DNA from: Catelliglobosispora koreensis DSM 44566
GTDB taxonomy: Bacteria; Actinomycetota; Actinomycetes; Mycobacteriales; Micromonosporaceae
Direction of reading: 5' to 3'
Assembly: GCF_000379685.1 (NCBI RefSeq)
Contig: NZ_KB903253.1
Coordinates: forward strand, 1-64,000
DNA: 64,000 nt
Below, in pieces: positions 53,767 through 63,127 of the stretch. Both the position numbers and the translations under genes were made by a program. The notes beneath the pieces were generated by a model. That model saw nothing but the letters and a program-made list of their open reading frames with translations, was not told the DNA's origin and did not search any database. The first letter of the stretch is position 1; each line of letters begins with the position of its first letter.

Positions 53767-54630
53767 TTACCTGAAGTCTTCGGCGTGATCGCGGGCGAAT
53801 TCGGCGAACGTCCGCGGCTCGCGGCCCGTGACCTTTTCGACGTCGGGCCATGGCTTTTCCAGCGCCGACCAGTCCTGATCGGAGTAGCCGTCAGCACTAC
53901 TCGCCTCGGTCCCGTCGTAATCGCTGAAGCCCAGCATCAGATCTGCGGCCTCAGCGGAGAAACCGCTCTGCGCCTTGAGAATTTCCCGCGCTTCTTCGCG
54001 GCTGACTTCCTCATAACGAACCGTTTCGCCGAGCGCTGCCGCGATGGCGGCGACCTGTTCGCGGACCGTCACGGCTTGCCCTCCCGTCAGCGTGTAGACC
54101 GCTTCGTGGTGCCCGTCTTCGAGCAATGCCGCCACGGCGACGGCGGCGATATCGGCCTCGTGAATCATCAGCATGGGCACGTCGCCGAACGGATAGCGCA
54201 CGGTGCGCCGCGCCCGCACCATCGGGGCGAACAGCTGTAGCTGGTTGGCCATGAACCCAGCGGGCCGCACATGTGTCCACTCCAGCCCCGATCGCTCCAC
54301 CGCCGCCTCGACCGGATTGTCGTGCAGCCCAACGGTTACCGACGCCGCCGACAGATCCACGACCCGTCTCACGCCAGCTTGCCGTGCTTTGGCGAGGACC
54401 TCCGTGGCTGTTTCCTCCACCGGAAACAGGTACATCGCGTCGATTCCCGTGAAGAGCCCGTCCAACGACGATGGATCGCTCAGGTCGCCTTCGGCCACCT
54501 CTACCGCCGCCGGGAAGCTGGCCTTGGCGCGATTGCGGGTCAGCGCCCGGACTTGCACGCCCTTGTCCACGAGCTGTGCCACCACATTGCGCCCTACGAA
54601 GCCGGTCGCCCCGGTCACCAAGATTCTCAT
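53767..54630 (-). CDS. NmrA-like / SDR family NAD(P)-binding protein
   Basis: A 287-residue Rossmann protein with VTGATGFVGRNVVAQL at the N-terminus, resembling atypical SDR enzymes of the NmrA / NAD(P)H-quinone-sensing group (QOR2-like). A glycine-rich cofactor motif and an aspartate-bound ADP-ribose edge (VRALTRN) suggest NADP(H). The catalytic Tyr-Lys pair of typical SDRs is not clear. It is divergent from a WYL-domain regulator with an operator-like palindrome between them, so it is probably that regulator's target. Confidence 0.88.
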   Translation of the reverse strand: MRILVTGATGFVGRNVVAQLVDKGVQVRALTRNRAKASFPAAVEVAEGDLSDPSSLDGLFTGIDAMYLFPVEETATEVLAKARQAGVRRVVDLSAASVTVGLHDNPVEAAVERSGLEWTHVRPAGFMANQLQLFAPMVRARRTVRYPFGDVPMLMIHEADIAAVAVAALLEDGHHEAVYTLTGGQAVTVREQVAAIAAALGETVRYEEVSREEAREILKAQSGFSAEAADLMLGFSDYDGTEASSADGYSDQDWSALEKPWPDVEKVTGREPRTFAEFARDHAEDFR

Positions 54631-54652
54631 GTTCTCTACGCTAGAGTCGATA

Positions 54653-54671
54653 TAGGTCAGTTTTTGTCCTA
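54653..54671. promoter_or_regulatory. Candidate WYL-regulator operator
   Basis: TAGGTCA-GTTTT-TGTCCTA is an imperfect palindrome (arms match at six of seven positions) in the 62-base region between the divergent NmrA-like and WYL genes. Confidence 0.45.
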
Positions 54672-54692
54672 GATCTCTGGCAATCTTGGGTT

Positions 54693-55619
54693 ATGACCGC
54701 GGGCCGCTTGCTAAAGCTCCTCTCCCTCCTGCAAAACGGCCGCGAGTGGCCCGGATCCGAGCTAGCCGAACGCCTGGAAGTAAGCCCCCGCACCGTCCGG
54801 CGCGATGTCGACCGCCTGCGCGAGCTTGGCTATCCGGTCCAGGCTTCTTTAGGAACACTTGGTGGGTACGCCTTGAGCGCTGGCGCGGCTATGCCACCTC
54901 TGTTGTTCGAAGACGACGAGGCCGTCGCCATCACGGTCGGGCTGCGCACGACGGCAGCCCAGGCGGTCAGCGGCGTCGACGAGGCAAGTGTGCGTGCGCT
55001 CAGCAAGCTGTTGCAGGTGCTGCCCTCCCGGTTGCGTGAGCGCGTGTCGGCGCTGACCGCCGCGACGGTCACGTTGCCGTCGCCGGGACATTCCACGACC
55101 GACCCGGAATCCCTGGCGCTGCTGGCATCAGCTATCCAGCGGGGCAACCGGCTGCGGTTCCGTTACCAGGACAAGGACCGCCACGTGGAGCCACACCATC
55201 TCGTGGCCACGGGACGCCGGTGGTATCTGGTCGCCTTCGACCTCGACCGTGGCGCCTGGCGAACGTTTCGCGTCGACCGGCTTGACGACCCGTCCGCCGA
55301 GTCGGCCACGTTCCGCCCACGGACCGTCCCCGGCGGTGATCCCGCCGCTTTCGTGCGCTCCAGCTTCGCTTCCGCGCCCTCGCGCTACCAGGTCATCGCG
55401 GACGTCACGGCACCACTGTCCAAAGTGGAGCCGGTCGCCCAATACTTCGGCTCGGTCGAGGCCCGCTCCAAAACCGTCTGCCGCATAACCATCAACACGG
55501 ACACCCTGGAGATGTGTTCTTTCATCCTCGCGTCCCTAGACGCCCCGTTCCGCGTCATCTCCCCCACCGAGGTCCGCACCTACCTCCACACCCTCGGCAC
55601 CCGCTTCACTGCGGCGTAG
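54693..55619 (+). CDS. WYL-domain transcriptional regulator
   Basis: A 308-residue regulator. The N-terminus is a winged HTH (ERLEVSPRTVRRDVDRLRELGY, about 25-50). The WYL domain fills about 130-215 (RFRYQDKDRHVEPHHLV, RRWYLVAFDLDRGAWRTFR), followed by the WCX extension. WYL proteins respond to nucleic-acid fragments or small ligands. ATG at 54693. It is divergent from the NmrA-like gene and probably controls it and itself. Confidence 0.92.
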   Translation: MTAGRLLKLLSLLQNGREWPGSELAERLEVSPRTVRRDVDRLRELGYPVQASLGTLGGYALSAGAAMPPLLFEDDEAVAITVGLRTTAAQAVSGVDEASVRALSKLLQVLPSRLRERVSALTAATVTLPSPGHSTTDPESLALLASAIQRGNRLRFRYQDKDRHVEPHHLVATGRRWYLVAFDLDRGAWRTFRVDRLDDPSAESATFRPRTVPGGDPAAFVRSSFASAPSRYQVIADVTAPLSKVEPVAQYFGSVEARSKTVCRITINTDTLEMCSFILASLDAPFRVISPTEVRTYLHTLGTRFTAA

Positions 55620-55651
55620 CACCCCGTAGCACATTGCTGTAAGATGCTTGC

Positions 55652-55918
55652 ATGACACAGCCTTCACGGGTGATCACCCAGCGAGAGTTGCGCAATGATT
55701 CTGGCGCGATTATGCGGGGGGTGGAGGAGGGCGAGACCTTCATCGTCACACGCAACGGCACCCCGATCGCCAAGCTAATCCCTTTGCGGCGCCGGACTTT
55801 TGTCCCACGCGATGAGGCGCTGGCGATCTTCGCAACAGCTCCGGTCATTGATCCCGATCAGTTCCGTGATGAGATCTTCTCCGGCCTGGACACAGAATTG
55901 CCCGACCGTGACTGGTGA
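55652..55918 (+). CDS. Phd/YefM-type antitoxin
   Basis: An 88-residue protein with the Phd/YefM start (VITQRELRNDSGAIMRGVEEGETFIVTRNGTPIAKLIP) that binds DNA through the N-terminus, and an acidic C-terminal tail (DQFRDEIFSGLDTELPDRDW) that probably wraps the toxin. It overlaps the PIN toxin gene by 11 bases, typical of a toxin-antitoxin pair. ATG at 55652 was used. Confidence 0.9.
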   Translation: MTQPSRVITQRELRNDSGAIMRGVEEGETFIVTRNGTPIAKLIPLRRRTFVPRDEALAIFATAPVIDPDQFRDEIFSGLDTELPDRDW

Positions 55919-56330
55919 CGCCCCTGGACTCATCGACACCAACATTGTCATCAGCCTCAGCGCGATCGATCCGGTCTACCTGCCAAAACAGCTCGTCATT
56001 TGCGCCGTCACGCTAGCCGAACTGTCCTCCGGGCCACACCACGCGAAGGACCCCATCGAGCGAGCACGCCGCATAAGCGTGCTCCAGCATGCGGAGACCA
56101 CCTTCGATCCCCTGCCATTCGACGCCGAAGCAGCCCGCGCGTTCGGTTTGTGCGCCGCCGCAGCGCTCACGACGAACCGGAAACCACGCAACATGCTTGC
56201 CGACCTTATGATCGCCGCCACCGCGATCGCCAATCGGCTGCCGCTCTACACCATGAATCCGCGTGACTTCATGGCGCTTGAGCCCCTATTAGACGTCACT
56301 CCTGTTCCGCGGCCAGGCAGGCTACAATAG
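55908..56330 (+). CDS. PIN-domain (VapC-like) ribonuclease toxin
   Basis: A 140-residue PIN-domain protein, probably a toxin that cleaves RNA such as tRNA. The acidic metal-binding residues are Asp in GLIDTNIVISL (about 9), Glu in VTLAELSSG, and Asp in ADLMIAATA near the C-terminus. The GTG at 55908 overlaps the antitoxin by 11 bases. Pairing a PIN toxin with a Phd/YefM antitoxin is known in mycobacteria and others. The next gene begins five bases later. Confidence 0.9.
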   Translation: MTGDAPGLIDTNIVISLSAIDPVYLPKQLVICAVTLAELSSGPHHAKDPIERARRISVLQHAETTFDPLPFDAEAARAFGLCAAAALTTNRKPRNMLADLMIAATAIANRLPLYTMNPRDFMALEPLLDVTPVPRPGRLQ

Positions 56331-56334
56331 TTGA

Positions 56335-57108
56335 GTGTTCAACGAAAAGATACCCTCGCTGTACTTGAGTCACGGGGCGCCGCCCCTGGCTGATGACGCG
56401 ATCTGGACGCGGGAGCTAGCGCAGTGGTCACGTGACCTGCCGAAGCCCAAGGAGATCCTGATCGTTTCCGCGCACTGGGAGGAAGCGCCGCTCGCGATCG
56501 CTGCCACCCAGACTGTGCCGCTGTTCTACGACTTCTATGGCTTCCCCCGGCGGTATTACGAGGTTCAATACGCCGCGCCAGGCGCCCCTGAACTGGCCGC
56601 CAAGGTGCGCAAGCTGATCCCGGGAACGGTCGACGTGGCTGACCGCGGGCTAGACCATGGTGCCTACGTGCCGTTGAAAGAGATGTATCCCGCAGCGGAC
56701 GTTCCCGTGCTGCAGATCTCGATGCCGACGCTCGATCCGGACACGCTTTTGAGCATCGGGCGCAAACTCGCCCCACTGCGCGACGAAGGAGTGCTCATCA
56801 TCGGGTCGGGGTTCTTCACGCACAATCTGCGGGAGCTGGATATGTCGGCCGGCTTTCACGGAGTACCCCCGAAATGGTCCTCTGAATTTGATGAGTGGGG
56901 GCGTGAGGCGCTGGCGCACGGTGACGTGGACGGCCTGGCGGATTTCCTGAACAAGGCGCCCTCGGGACGGCGGGCCCATCCGCGCACGGAGCACTTCGCG
57001 CCGCTGTTCGTGACGCTGGGCGCGGCAGAGGCGGACATCGATACGCAACGCACCGTTATCGAGGGATTCTGGGGCGGGCTCTCGAAACGGTCCATTCAGC
57101 TCGGCTAA
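56335..57108 (+). CDS. LigB/DODA-type extradiol ring-cleavage dioxygenase
   Basis: A 257-residue class III extradiol dioxygenase. Zinc or iron ligands are probably His13 (SLYLSHGAPPL), His47 (IVSAHWEE) and a late His in FFTHNLREL. It resembles DODA and YgiD proteins, which open catechol-like rings such as DOPA or act on related substrates. GTG start at 56335. No clear pathway partners are adjacent. It lies five bases after the toxin gene. Confidence 0.9.
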   Translation: MFNEKIPSLYLSHGAPPLADDAIWTRELAQWSRDLPKPKEILIVSAHWEEAPLAIAATQTVPLFYDFYGFPRRYYEVQYAAPGAPELAAKVRKLIPGTVDVADRGLDHGAYVPLKEMYPAADVPVLQISMPTLDPDTLLSIGRKLAPLRDEGVLIIGSGFFTHNLRELDMSAGFHGVPPKWSSEFDEWGREALAHGDVDGLADFLNKAPSGRRAHPRTEHFAPLFVTLGAAEADIDTQRTVIEGFWGGLSKRSIQLG

Positions 57109-57117
57109 CGTAGGGAA

Positions 57118-57864
57118 ATGGCGATCACCCCGGTGCCCCGTTCGGTCCCGTTCAACACGGTTTTCAACTTTCGCGATCTCGGTGGGCTAGCCACAACTGA
57201 CGGCGGTTTCGTGCGCCGTGGTGTGCTCTTCCGCTCCGACAATCTTGGCCGCCTGACCCTCGAAGACAAAGAAACCTTTGCCGCCCTTGGCATCCGGCGT
57301 GTCATCGATTTGCGCCGCGACTTTGAAGTCACGTCAATGGGCCGCGTTCCCGACTGGACCGGGGCCGCGTGGCACCACCACCACCTTGAGCACGAGTTGT
57401 GGGATCACAGCACCTACAACGACGAGATCGGGGTGGCGCGCTGGCTGGCCGACCGTTACAACGATCTGCTCGAACAAGGCTCCGCCGACATCGCACGCGT
57501 GATCGTCATGCTGTCTGAAGTGGACGAAGGGCCGACCGTCATCCACTGCGTGGCCGGCAAAGACCGCACCGGAACCATCGCCGCGCTGACACTGTCGCTC
57601 GTTGGCGTGGCCGACAACGACATCGAGGAAGACTACGCGCTGACGGAACTGTCAGAAGACGCCTACAAGGCATGGCTGGCACGCACCGATCCCGTTGAGG
57701 CAGCGAAGATCCCGCCACCGTTCTATGTGCAGACGCCAGCGCTGGCGATGAAACTGACGCTCACGGAACTACGTGAGCGCCATGGTTCGGTCGCGGATTA
57801 CCTTGCCCGCTATGGCGTCACACGTAAGCACATCGACGCGCTAAAGGCCGGCCTCGTCGAGTAG
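57118..57864 (+). CDS. Tyrosine-protein phosphatase (PtpB-like)
   Basis: A 248-residue protein with the phosphatase loop HCVAGKDRTG at about 143-152, where Cys144 is the nucleophile and Arg150 binds phosphate. FNFRDLGGLAT at the N-terminus is a family mark of the Y_phosphatase3 / PtpB group. It may act on phosphotyrosine, phosphoinositides or other phosphates. An ATG starts it nine bases after the dioxygenase gene. The 3' end overlaps the spermidine-synthase-like gene by 24 bases. Confidence 0.9.
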   Translation: MAITPVPRSVPFNTVFNFRDLGGLATTDGGFVRRGVLFRSDNLGRLTLEDKETFAALGIRRVIDLRRDFEVTSMGRVPDWTGAAWHHHHLEHELWDHSTYNDEIGVARWLADRYNDLLEQGSADIARVIVMLSEVDEGPTVIHCVAGKDRTGTIAALTLSLVGVADNDIEEDYALTELSEDAYKAWLARTDPVEAAKIPPPFYVQTPALAMKLTLTELRERHGSVADYLARYGVTRKHIDALKAGLVE

Positions 57865-58668
57865 GACATCGGTCGCGTCAGTGACCGGCAAGGCGCCGTA
57901 GGCGAAATCCACGAGCCCGTCGTGGGGCATGAGCTTGCCCGCGAACGGGCCTCGCTGAGCGAGCTGGCTCAGCTGCTCGAGCGGCAGAAAGTCGGTGGAG
58001 GCCGCGAAAACCGCGTTGGCGAAACGTTTTCCGGGAACCGCTACCGGCTCTGCCACCGCGCACACATCGGTGAATGTGCGCAGCAGCGTCGCCGCCACCC
58101 GCCGGGCGAAGGCTAAGTCGGGCAGGTCGGGAACGTTCACGACGTAGACGCCTTGCGGCCGCAGGCGCGCGGCGATCTCCTCGGCGCACTCCATGCTGGC
58201 AACGCTCGGCGGCATCTGGGCGACTTCGGAAACGTCGGCGATGATGAGGTCGAACGCTTCGAGCGGTGCGGACTCCACCACGAGCCGGGCATCGCTGACG
58301 AGGACGTCGATCCGGCTGCCGGGTGGCAGGGGCAGCACCCGGTTCACGAAGGAGAGCAACAGTTCATCGTGCTCCACGACCACCTGCCGGGCGTCCGGGA
58401 AGGTCGCCGCTATGAACCGTGGCAAGCACATCGCTCCGCCGCCCAAGTGCAGCACGCTCTGGGGCTTGACCGCCTCAATGACCGCGGCGACGCGGTGGGC
58501 GTACTCAAACGCGAGGAACGTGGGATCCTCCATGTCCACATAGGACTGTCCAACACCATCGATCCGCAGCGTCCAGGAACCCGGGCGATCCGGGTCGGGA
58601 ACCAGCTCAGCCAGCCCCTGGCCAACCTGCTCGCTTATCCGTTGATCGTCCATTTTGTCCGCTTTCAT
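57841..58668 (-). CDS. Spermidine-synthase-like methyltransferase-fold protein
   Basis: A 275-residue Rossmann-fold protein of the spermidine synthase / polyamine aminopropyltransferase superfamily. The nucleotide-binding motif is VLHLGGGAMCLPRF, followed by VVEHDELL. DGVGQSYVDMEDPTFLAFEYAH precedes it. The polyamine-binding Asp pattern of true SpeE is not clear, so the substrate is unknown. The start is uncertain: ATG at 58668 or 58653, or GTG at 58704, and none has a strong ribosome site. It is convergent with the phosphatase. Confidence 0.75.
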   Translation of the reverse strand: MKADKMDDQRISEQVGQGLAELVPDPDRPGSWTLRIDGVGQSYVDMEDPTFLAFEYAHRVAAVIEAVKPQSVLHLGGGAMCLPRFIAATFPDARQVVVEHDELLLSFVNRVLPLPPGSRIDVLVSDARLVVESAPLEAFDLIIADVSEVAQMPPSVASMECAEEIAARLRPQGVYVVNVPDLPDLAFARRVAATLLRTFTDVCAVAEPVAVPGKRFANAVFAASTDFLPLEQLSQLAQRGPFAGKLMPHDGLVDFAYGALPVTDATDVLLDEAGL

Positions 58669-58716
58669 GGCGTCATCGTAGCGACCGGCAGATCTAGTGG
58701 ACACATTGGACTAAAC

Positions 58717-58752
58717 AGCAATGGCCCCGGGCGCGCGCCCGGGGCCATTGCT
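58717..58752 (-). terminator. Perfect 36-bp palindrome after mdh
   Basis: 18-bp arms (58717-58734 and 58735-58752) are exactly complementary with no loop. It lies ten bases after the mdh stop on the minus strand and is followed by TGTTTAG. It is the likely mdh terminator. Confidence 0.75.
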
Positions 58753-58761
58753 GGAAAGTGC

Positions 58762-59721
<960 letters not shown>

Positions 59722-59775
59722 GGTTACTTGCAGTGGCGAGGAAATGATGGCCTCCGAGGTCAGATGGTTAATCCG

Positions 59776-59847
59776 TGGGCGCGACAGGGTTCGAACCTGT
59801 GACCCTCCGCTTGTAAGGCGGATGCTCTTCCGCTGAGCTACGCGCCC
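59776..59847 (-). tRNA. tRNA-Val (anticodon TAC)
   Basis: A 72-base cloverleaf reads GGGCGCG at the 5' end, a D arm with GCTC, an anticodon stem CCGCC/GGCGG-like pair around loop CTTACAA (anticodon TAC, decoding GTA), a T arm with GGTTCGAACC and the acceptor CGCGCCC plus A. CCA is not encoded. It lies between ahpE and mdh on the same strand, 18 bases after the ahpE stop. Confidence 0.95.
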
Positions 59848-59865
59848 CGGGGCAACCGGGCCATC

Positions 59866-60315
59866 CTATCGAATCGCCAAAAGGGCCGACCGCCACCCAT
59901 CCTGATTCCGGGCTCCAGTGAGGCTCATCTCAGCGAACCGGATGATTCCAGCGCGGTCAATGAGGAAGGTGCCCCGCTGGGCGACGCCTTTGTCGAAGTT
60001 GAACACGCCGTAGGCCTGAGCGACCGCTCCGTGTGGCCAGAAGTCCGCGAGCAGCGGAAAGTCGTACCCCTGCTGATCGGCCCAGATTTTGTGGGAAAAC
60101 ACCGAATCGACACTGATCGTTAGAATCGCCGCGTCTTCGAAGTCACTGAGATGATCACGCAGCTGGCCTAGCTCGTTTTGGCAGGTGCTCGTGAACGCGA
60201 GTGGGTAGAACACCAGGAGCACGTTGGTGTGCCCCCGGTAATCCGAGAGCCGGACTTCCTGGTTGTTCTGGTCTTTGAGCGTGAAGTCCGGCGCAGGGTC
60301 GCTACTTTTTAGCAC
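59866..60315 (-). CDS. ahpE: One-Cys peroxiredoxin AhpE
   Basis: A 149-residue peroxiredoxin matching mycobacterial AhpE: APDFTLKDQNNQEV, the peroxidatic Cys in FTSTCQNELG (about 45), and FPLLADFWPHGAVAQAYGVF. It reduces fatty acid hydroperoxides and peroxynitrite and is re-reduced by mycothiol/mycoredoxin in relatives. GTG at 60315 overlaps the DUF3052 gene by 14 bases, so they are coupled. The frame is open to 60351. Confidence 0.93.
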   Translation of the reverse strand: MLKSSDPAPDFTLKDQNNQEVRLSDYRGHTNVLLVFYPLAFTSTCQNELGQLRDHLSDFEDAAILTISVDSVFSHKIWADQQGYDFPLLADFWPHGAVAQAYGVFNFDKGVAQRGTFLIDRAGIIRFAEMSLTGARNQDGWRSALLAIR

Positions 60316-60721
60316 CGCGTGAGGCTTTCGGGGCCACGAGCCTGGTGGCACTCCAATCAGGGCCGGCGCTGATGGTGGAAGTCGAGGTCAAGCCGGCGGT
60401 GGGGACCGCTTCGGCGATCTCGCTGGGTTCGACATAGCCTTCTCGCCCAGACTTGGGCGTAAGGAGCCACACCACACCATTTTCGGCGAGTGGGCCGATG
60501 GCGTCGGCGAGCACATCGAAGAGGTCGCCGTCATCTTCCCGGTACCACACCAGCACTGCGTCAACGACCTCGTCGGTGTCTTCATCGACAAGGTCGGACT
60601 CGGCTGCGTCGGCCAGGGCATCACGGAGTTCGTGGTCGACGTCCTCGTCGTAACCCATCTCCATGACCACCATTCCCGATTCAATGCCAAACCGGGAACC
60701 CTGGCCAGCGGTCGCGTTCAC
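60302..60721 (-). CDS. DUF3052 family protein
   Basis: A 139-residue acidic protein. DALADAAESDLVDEDTDEVVDAVLVWYREDDGDL and LAENGVVWLLTPKSGREGYVEPSEI match DUF3052, found just upstream of ahpE in mycobacteria (Rv2239c, by memory). Its function is unknown. GTG at 60721 follows GGAGG by nine bases. It is the first gene of the ahpE unit. Confidence 0.88.
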   Translation of the reverse strand: MNATAGQGSRFGIESGMVVMEMGYDEDVDHELRDALADAAESDLVDEDTDEVVDAVLVWYREDDGDLFDVLADAIGPLAENGVVWLLTPKSGREGYVEPSEIAEAVPTAGLTSTSTISAGPDWSATRLVAPKASRGAKK

Positions 60722-60825
60722 TGTCGCTTGCCTCCTAACTGGAACGAATACTCTCCTGCGAGCGTAGTCCACACACTAAAGACGCTAAGCGCAAGTGGCT
60801 CACCGCGTCGGCCGGCCACAAATCT

Positions 60826-63069
60826 TTACGACGCGAGGAGTGCCCCGGCGGCGCGCTCAATGTCCGCTTCGCCGACCAGCACGTGTGCGGTGGCGGGCCC
60901 CAATGGCAGGAAAGTGTCAACGGCCGCGACCCGCCTGACGAGGCCCACGTAACCGGCGTCGACCAGGGTGGCCAGCACGCCTTCGGCGACGCCTCCGGTG
61001 CGCCGGGTCTCGTCCACGACAAGCACTCTGCCTGTCGCCGAGGCTTCCCTGATCAGGTCGGCGATCGGCAGCGGGGATAGCCAGCGCAGGTCGACGACAC
61101 GGCAACCGTGCCCGGCTTCGGCGAGTTTCGCGGCCACGCGCAGGGACATCCGCACGCCGTTGCCGAAGGTAATGATGGTCAGCTCATCGCCCGAGCCGAA
61201 CGGGTACGTCCGCGCGCGCCCCACCGGAACGTGGGCGAGTCCCCAGTGCTGTGGCGCGCGGTAGGGCGCGAGCCAGCCGTTGTCGCCCGGCTGGTGCAGG
61301 TCGCGCGTGTGGTAAAGCGCAATGGGCTCAAGGAAGACGCTGACCGTGCCGTCTTGTTCCGCGGCGGCGACACACGTGCGCAGCATCTCGGCGGCGTCAT
61401 CGGCACGGGAAGGCACCGCGAGCACGAGCCCAGGGATGTCTCGCAGCACGGCCACGGAGTTGTCGTTGTGGAAGTGCCCGCCGAATCCTTGCTGATAAGC
61501 CAAACCAGCGACGCGTACCACCATGGGGTTGCGATATTGCCCATTGGAGAAGAACCGCATGGAGGCCGCTTCCCCACGCAACTGGTCTTCAGCGTTGTGC
61601 AGATAAGCCAAATACTGAATCTCCGGAATGGACAGCAGCCCGCCGAGACCGGCCCCGATGCCCAGGCCCAGGATCGAGGTCTCGTCCAGGAGCGTGTCGA
61701 AGACACGGGCAGGGCCGAACCGGTCCCGAAGTCCTTTGGTGACACCGTAAACGCCACCCTTGCGGGCGACATCTTCGCCGAACACCAGCGTTTGCGGCAA
61801 AGCGGCCATGATGTCGGTCAAAGCGGCGTTGATGGTTTGCGCGAGGGTGAGCCCGCCGGCCCGCTCGGGCAAGCGCCCGCCGAACGCCTTTTCTCGTTGC
61901 GCCGCAAGGGCTCCGGCGAGCCGTTCGCCCGACTGGGTGATGGCGTTGATGACCCGCACCGGCCGGCGTGGTGCCAGGGGCGCCACGACTTCGGCGGCCG
62001 AGGCCAGGCGGGGTTCGTCACGCACCTGGGTCGCGGCTTGCAAGACGTTCCAGCCGATCTCGTCGTATCGGCTGAGCAGCTGCATTGGTGTGGCCGCCCC
62101 GGATTCCACGAGCAGCCGGGCCGTGCCCAGCAATGGGTCGAGGGCCAGGTCGTGTTCGATCTCGGCCGCGGTGCGGTAGCCCTGTTCCGCGTCGGCTCCC
62201 GCGTGCCCCATGAGCCGGACGGTACGCAGGTGCAGCACGGCTGGACGGCGATGACGGCGCACCCACGCCACGGCGGAGCGTGCCACCGAGAACGCTTCGG
62301 CCACCGAGCATCCGTCGGCGTAGAAGTAGCGCAGCCCCGGCCGTCCCTTCAGCGTCGCCCCGACCCAGCCCGGCGGGGTACGCACGCTGATGCCGAGACC
62401 GTTGTCCTCGCAGACGAAAAGCAGCGGAATCCGCAACCCGGTGAAGTCAGCCCAGCCGGCCGTGTTGAAGGCGGCCGTGGCCGAGGCGTGGTTGACGGAG
62501 GCGTCGCCGAAGGAGCAGACCGCGATGGCGTCACGTGGCCACGAGACCTTGCCGACCTGAGGGACGTTGCGGTGACGGGCGCGCTCGATGGAGAAGGCGA
62601 GACCGACCGCGCGCGGCAGGTGTGAGGCGATGGTGGAAGTCGTGGGAATGATGTGTAACTCAGGGTGGCCAAAGACTTTGTGCCGTCCCCCGGAGATCGG
62701 GTCGTTAACCGACGCCACGACCCCGCGCAGCACGTCACGCACGGGGTCCACTTTGGACTCGGCTAGCTGCGAGGCCCGCAGGCAGTAAAACGCCCCGGAG
62801 CGGTAGTGCAGCAGGGCGGGGTCCGTGGGGCGCAACGCCAGCGCGACAGCGGCGTTTCCTTCGTGACCGGCCGAGCCGATGGTGTAGTAGCCGGCGTCTG
62901 AGGCACGAAGGCGCCGGGCGGCCAAGTCGAGGTGCCGGCTCGTGAGCTGCGCGTCGAACAGCTGCAACGCGAGTGCCTGCGTCAAAGGCGGTTCGAGGGC
63001 CACCGGCTCGGCACCACGGGTCCAGGTCGCCAGGGCTTGCCGAAGACGATCTTCAACGGGCTCAGTCAC
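60826..63069 (-). CDS. Fused alpha/beta thiamine-diphosphate 2-oxoacid dehydrogenase E1
   Basis: A 747-residue protein in which an E1-alpha-like half (about 1-390; FGDASVNHASATAAFNTA and HRNVPQVGKV nearby, thiamine-binding) is joined to an E1-beta-like half (about 410-747; LVFGEDVARKGGVYGVT, ITFGNGVRMSLRVA). It resembles branched-chain or acetoin-type E1 enzymes that decarboxylate 2-oxoacids. No E2 or E3 gene is adjacent, though SucB and LpdA occur elsewhere in the window. It occupies the place of aceE beside DUF3052 in mycobacteria. GTG start at 63069; it is divergent from a MarR/GbsR gene. Confidence 0.88.
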   Translation of the reverse strand: MTEPVEDRLRQALATWTRGAEPVALEPPLTQALALQLFDAQLTSRHLDLAARRLRASDAGYYTIGSAGHEGNAAVALALRPTDPALLHYRSGAFYCLRASQLAESKVDPVRDVLRGVVASVNDPISGGRHKVFGHPELHIIPTTSTIASHLPRAVGLAFSIERARHRNVPQVGKVSWPRDAIAVCSFGDASVNHASATAAFNTAGWADFTGLRIPLLFVCEDNGLGISVRTPPGWVGATLKGRPGLRYFYADGCSVAEAFSVARSAVAWVRRHRRPAVLHLRTVRLMGHAGADAEQGYRTAAEIEHDLALDPLLGTARLLVESGAATPMQLLSRYDEIGWNVLQAATQVRDEPRLASAAEVVAPLAPRRPVRVINAITQSGERLAGALAAQREKAFGGRLPERAGGLTLAQTINAALTDIMAALPQTLVFGEDVARKGGVYGVTKGLRDRFGPARVFDTLLDETSILGLGIGAGLGGLLSIPEIQYLAYLHNAEDQLRGEAASMRFFSNGQYRNPMVVRVAGLAYQQGFGGHFHNDNSVAVLRDIPGLVLAVPSRADDAAEMLRTCVAAAEQDGTVSVFLEPIALYHTRDLHQPGDNGWLAPYRAPQHWGLAHVPVGRARTYPFGSGDELTIITFGNGVRMSLRVAAKLAEAGHGCRVVDLRWLSPLPIADLIREASATGRVLVVDETRRTGGVAEGVLATLVDAGYVGLVRRVAAVDTFLPLGPATAHVLVGEADIERAAGALLAS

Positions 63070-63107
63070 GCTCGAAATCCTAGCTGTGTGTTATCGTTCA
63101 GAAAGTT

Positions 63108-63119
63108 CTAAACGTTTAG
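63108..63119. promoter_or_regulatory. Palindrome before the MarR/GbsR gene
   Basis: CTAAACGTTTAG is a perfect 12-base palindrome in the 58-base gap between the divergent E1 and regulator genes, and its last bases run into the ribosome site AGGAG of the regulator. Confidence 0.5.
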
Positions 63120-63127
63120 GAGCATGC

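Noticed and set aside
57841-58668. True spermidine synthase (speE)
   Set aside because: The methyltransferase-like fold is clear but the polyamine-binding residues are not, so only the superfamily is named.
61108-62625. A 505-codon open frame opposite the fused E1 gene
   Set aside because: The opposite strand encodes a clear E1 enzyme, and this frame has the Arg/Gly/His composition of a shadow.
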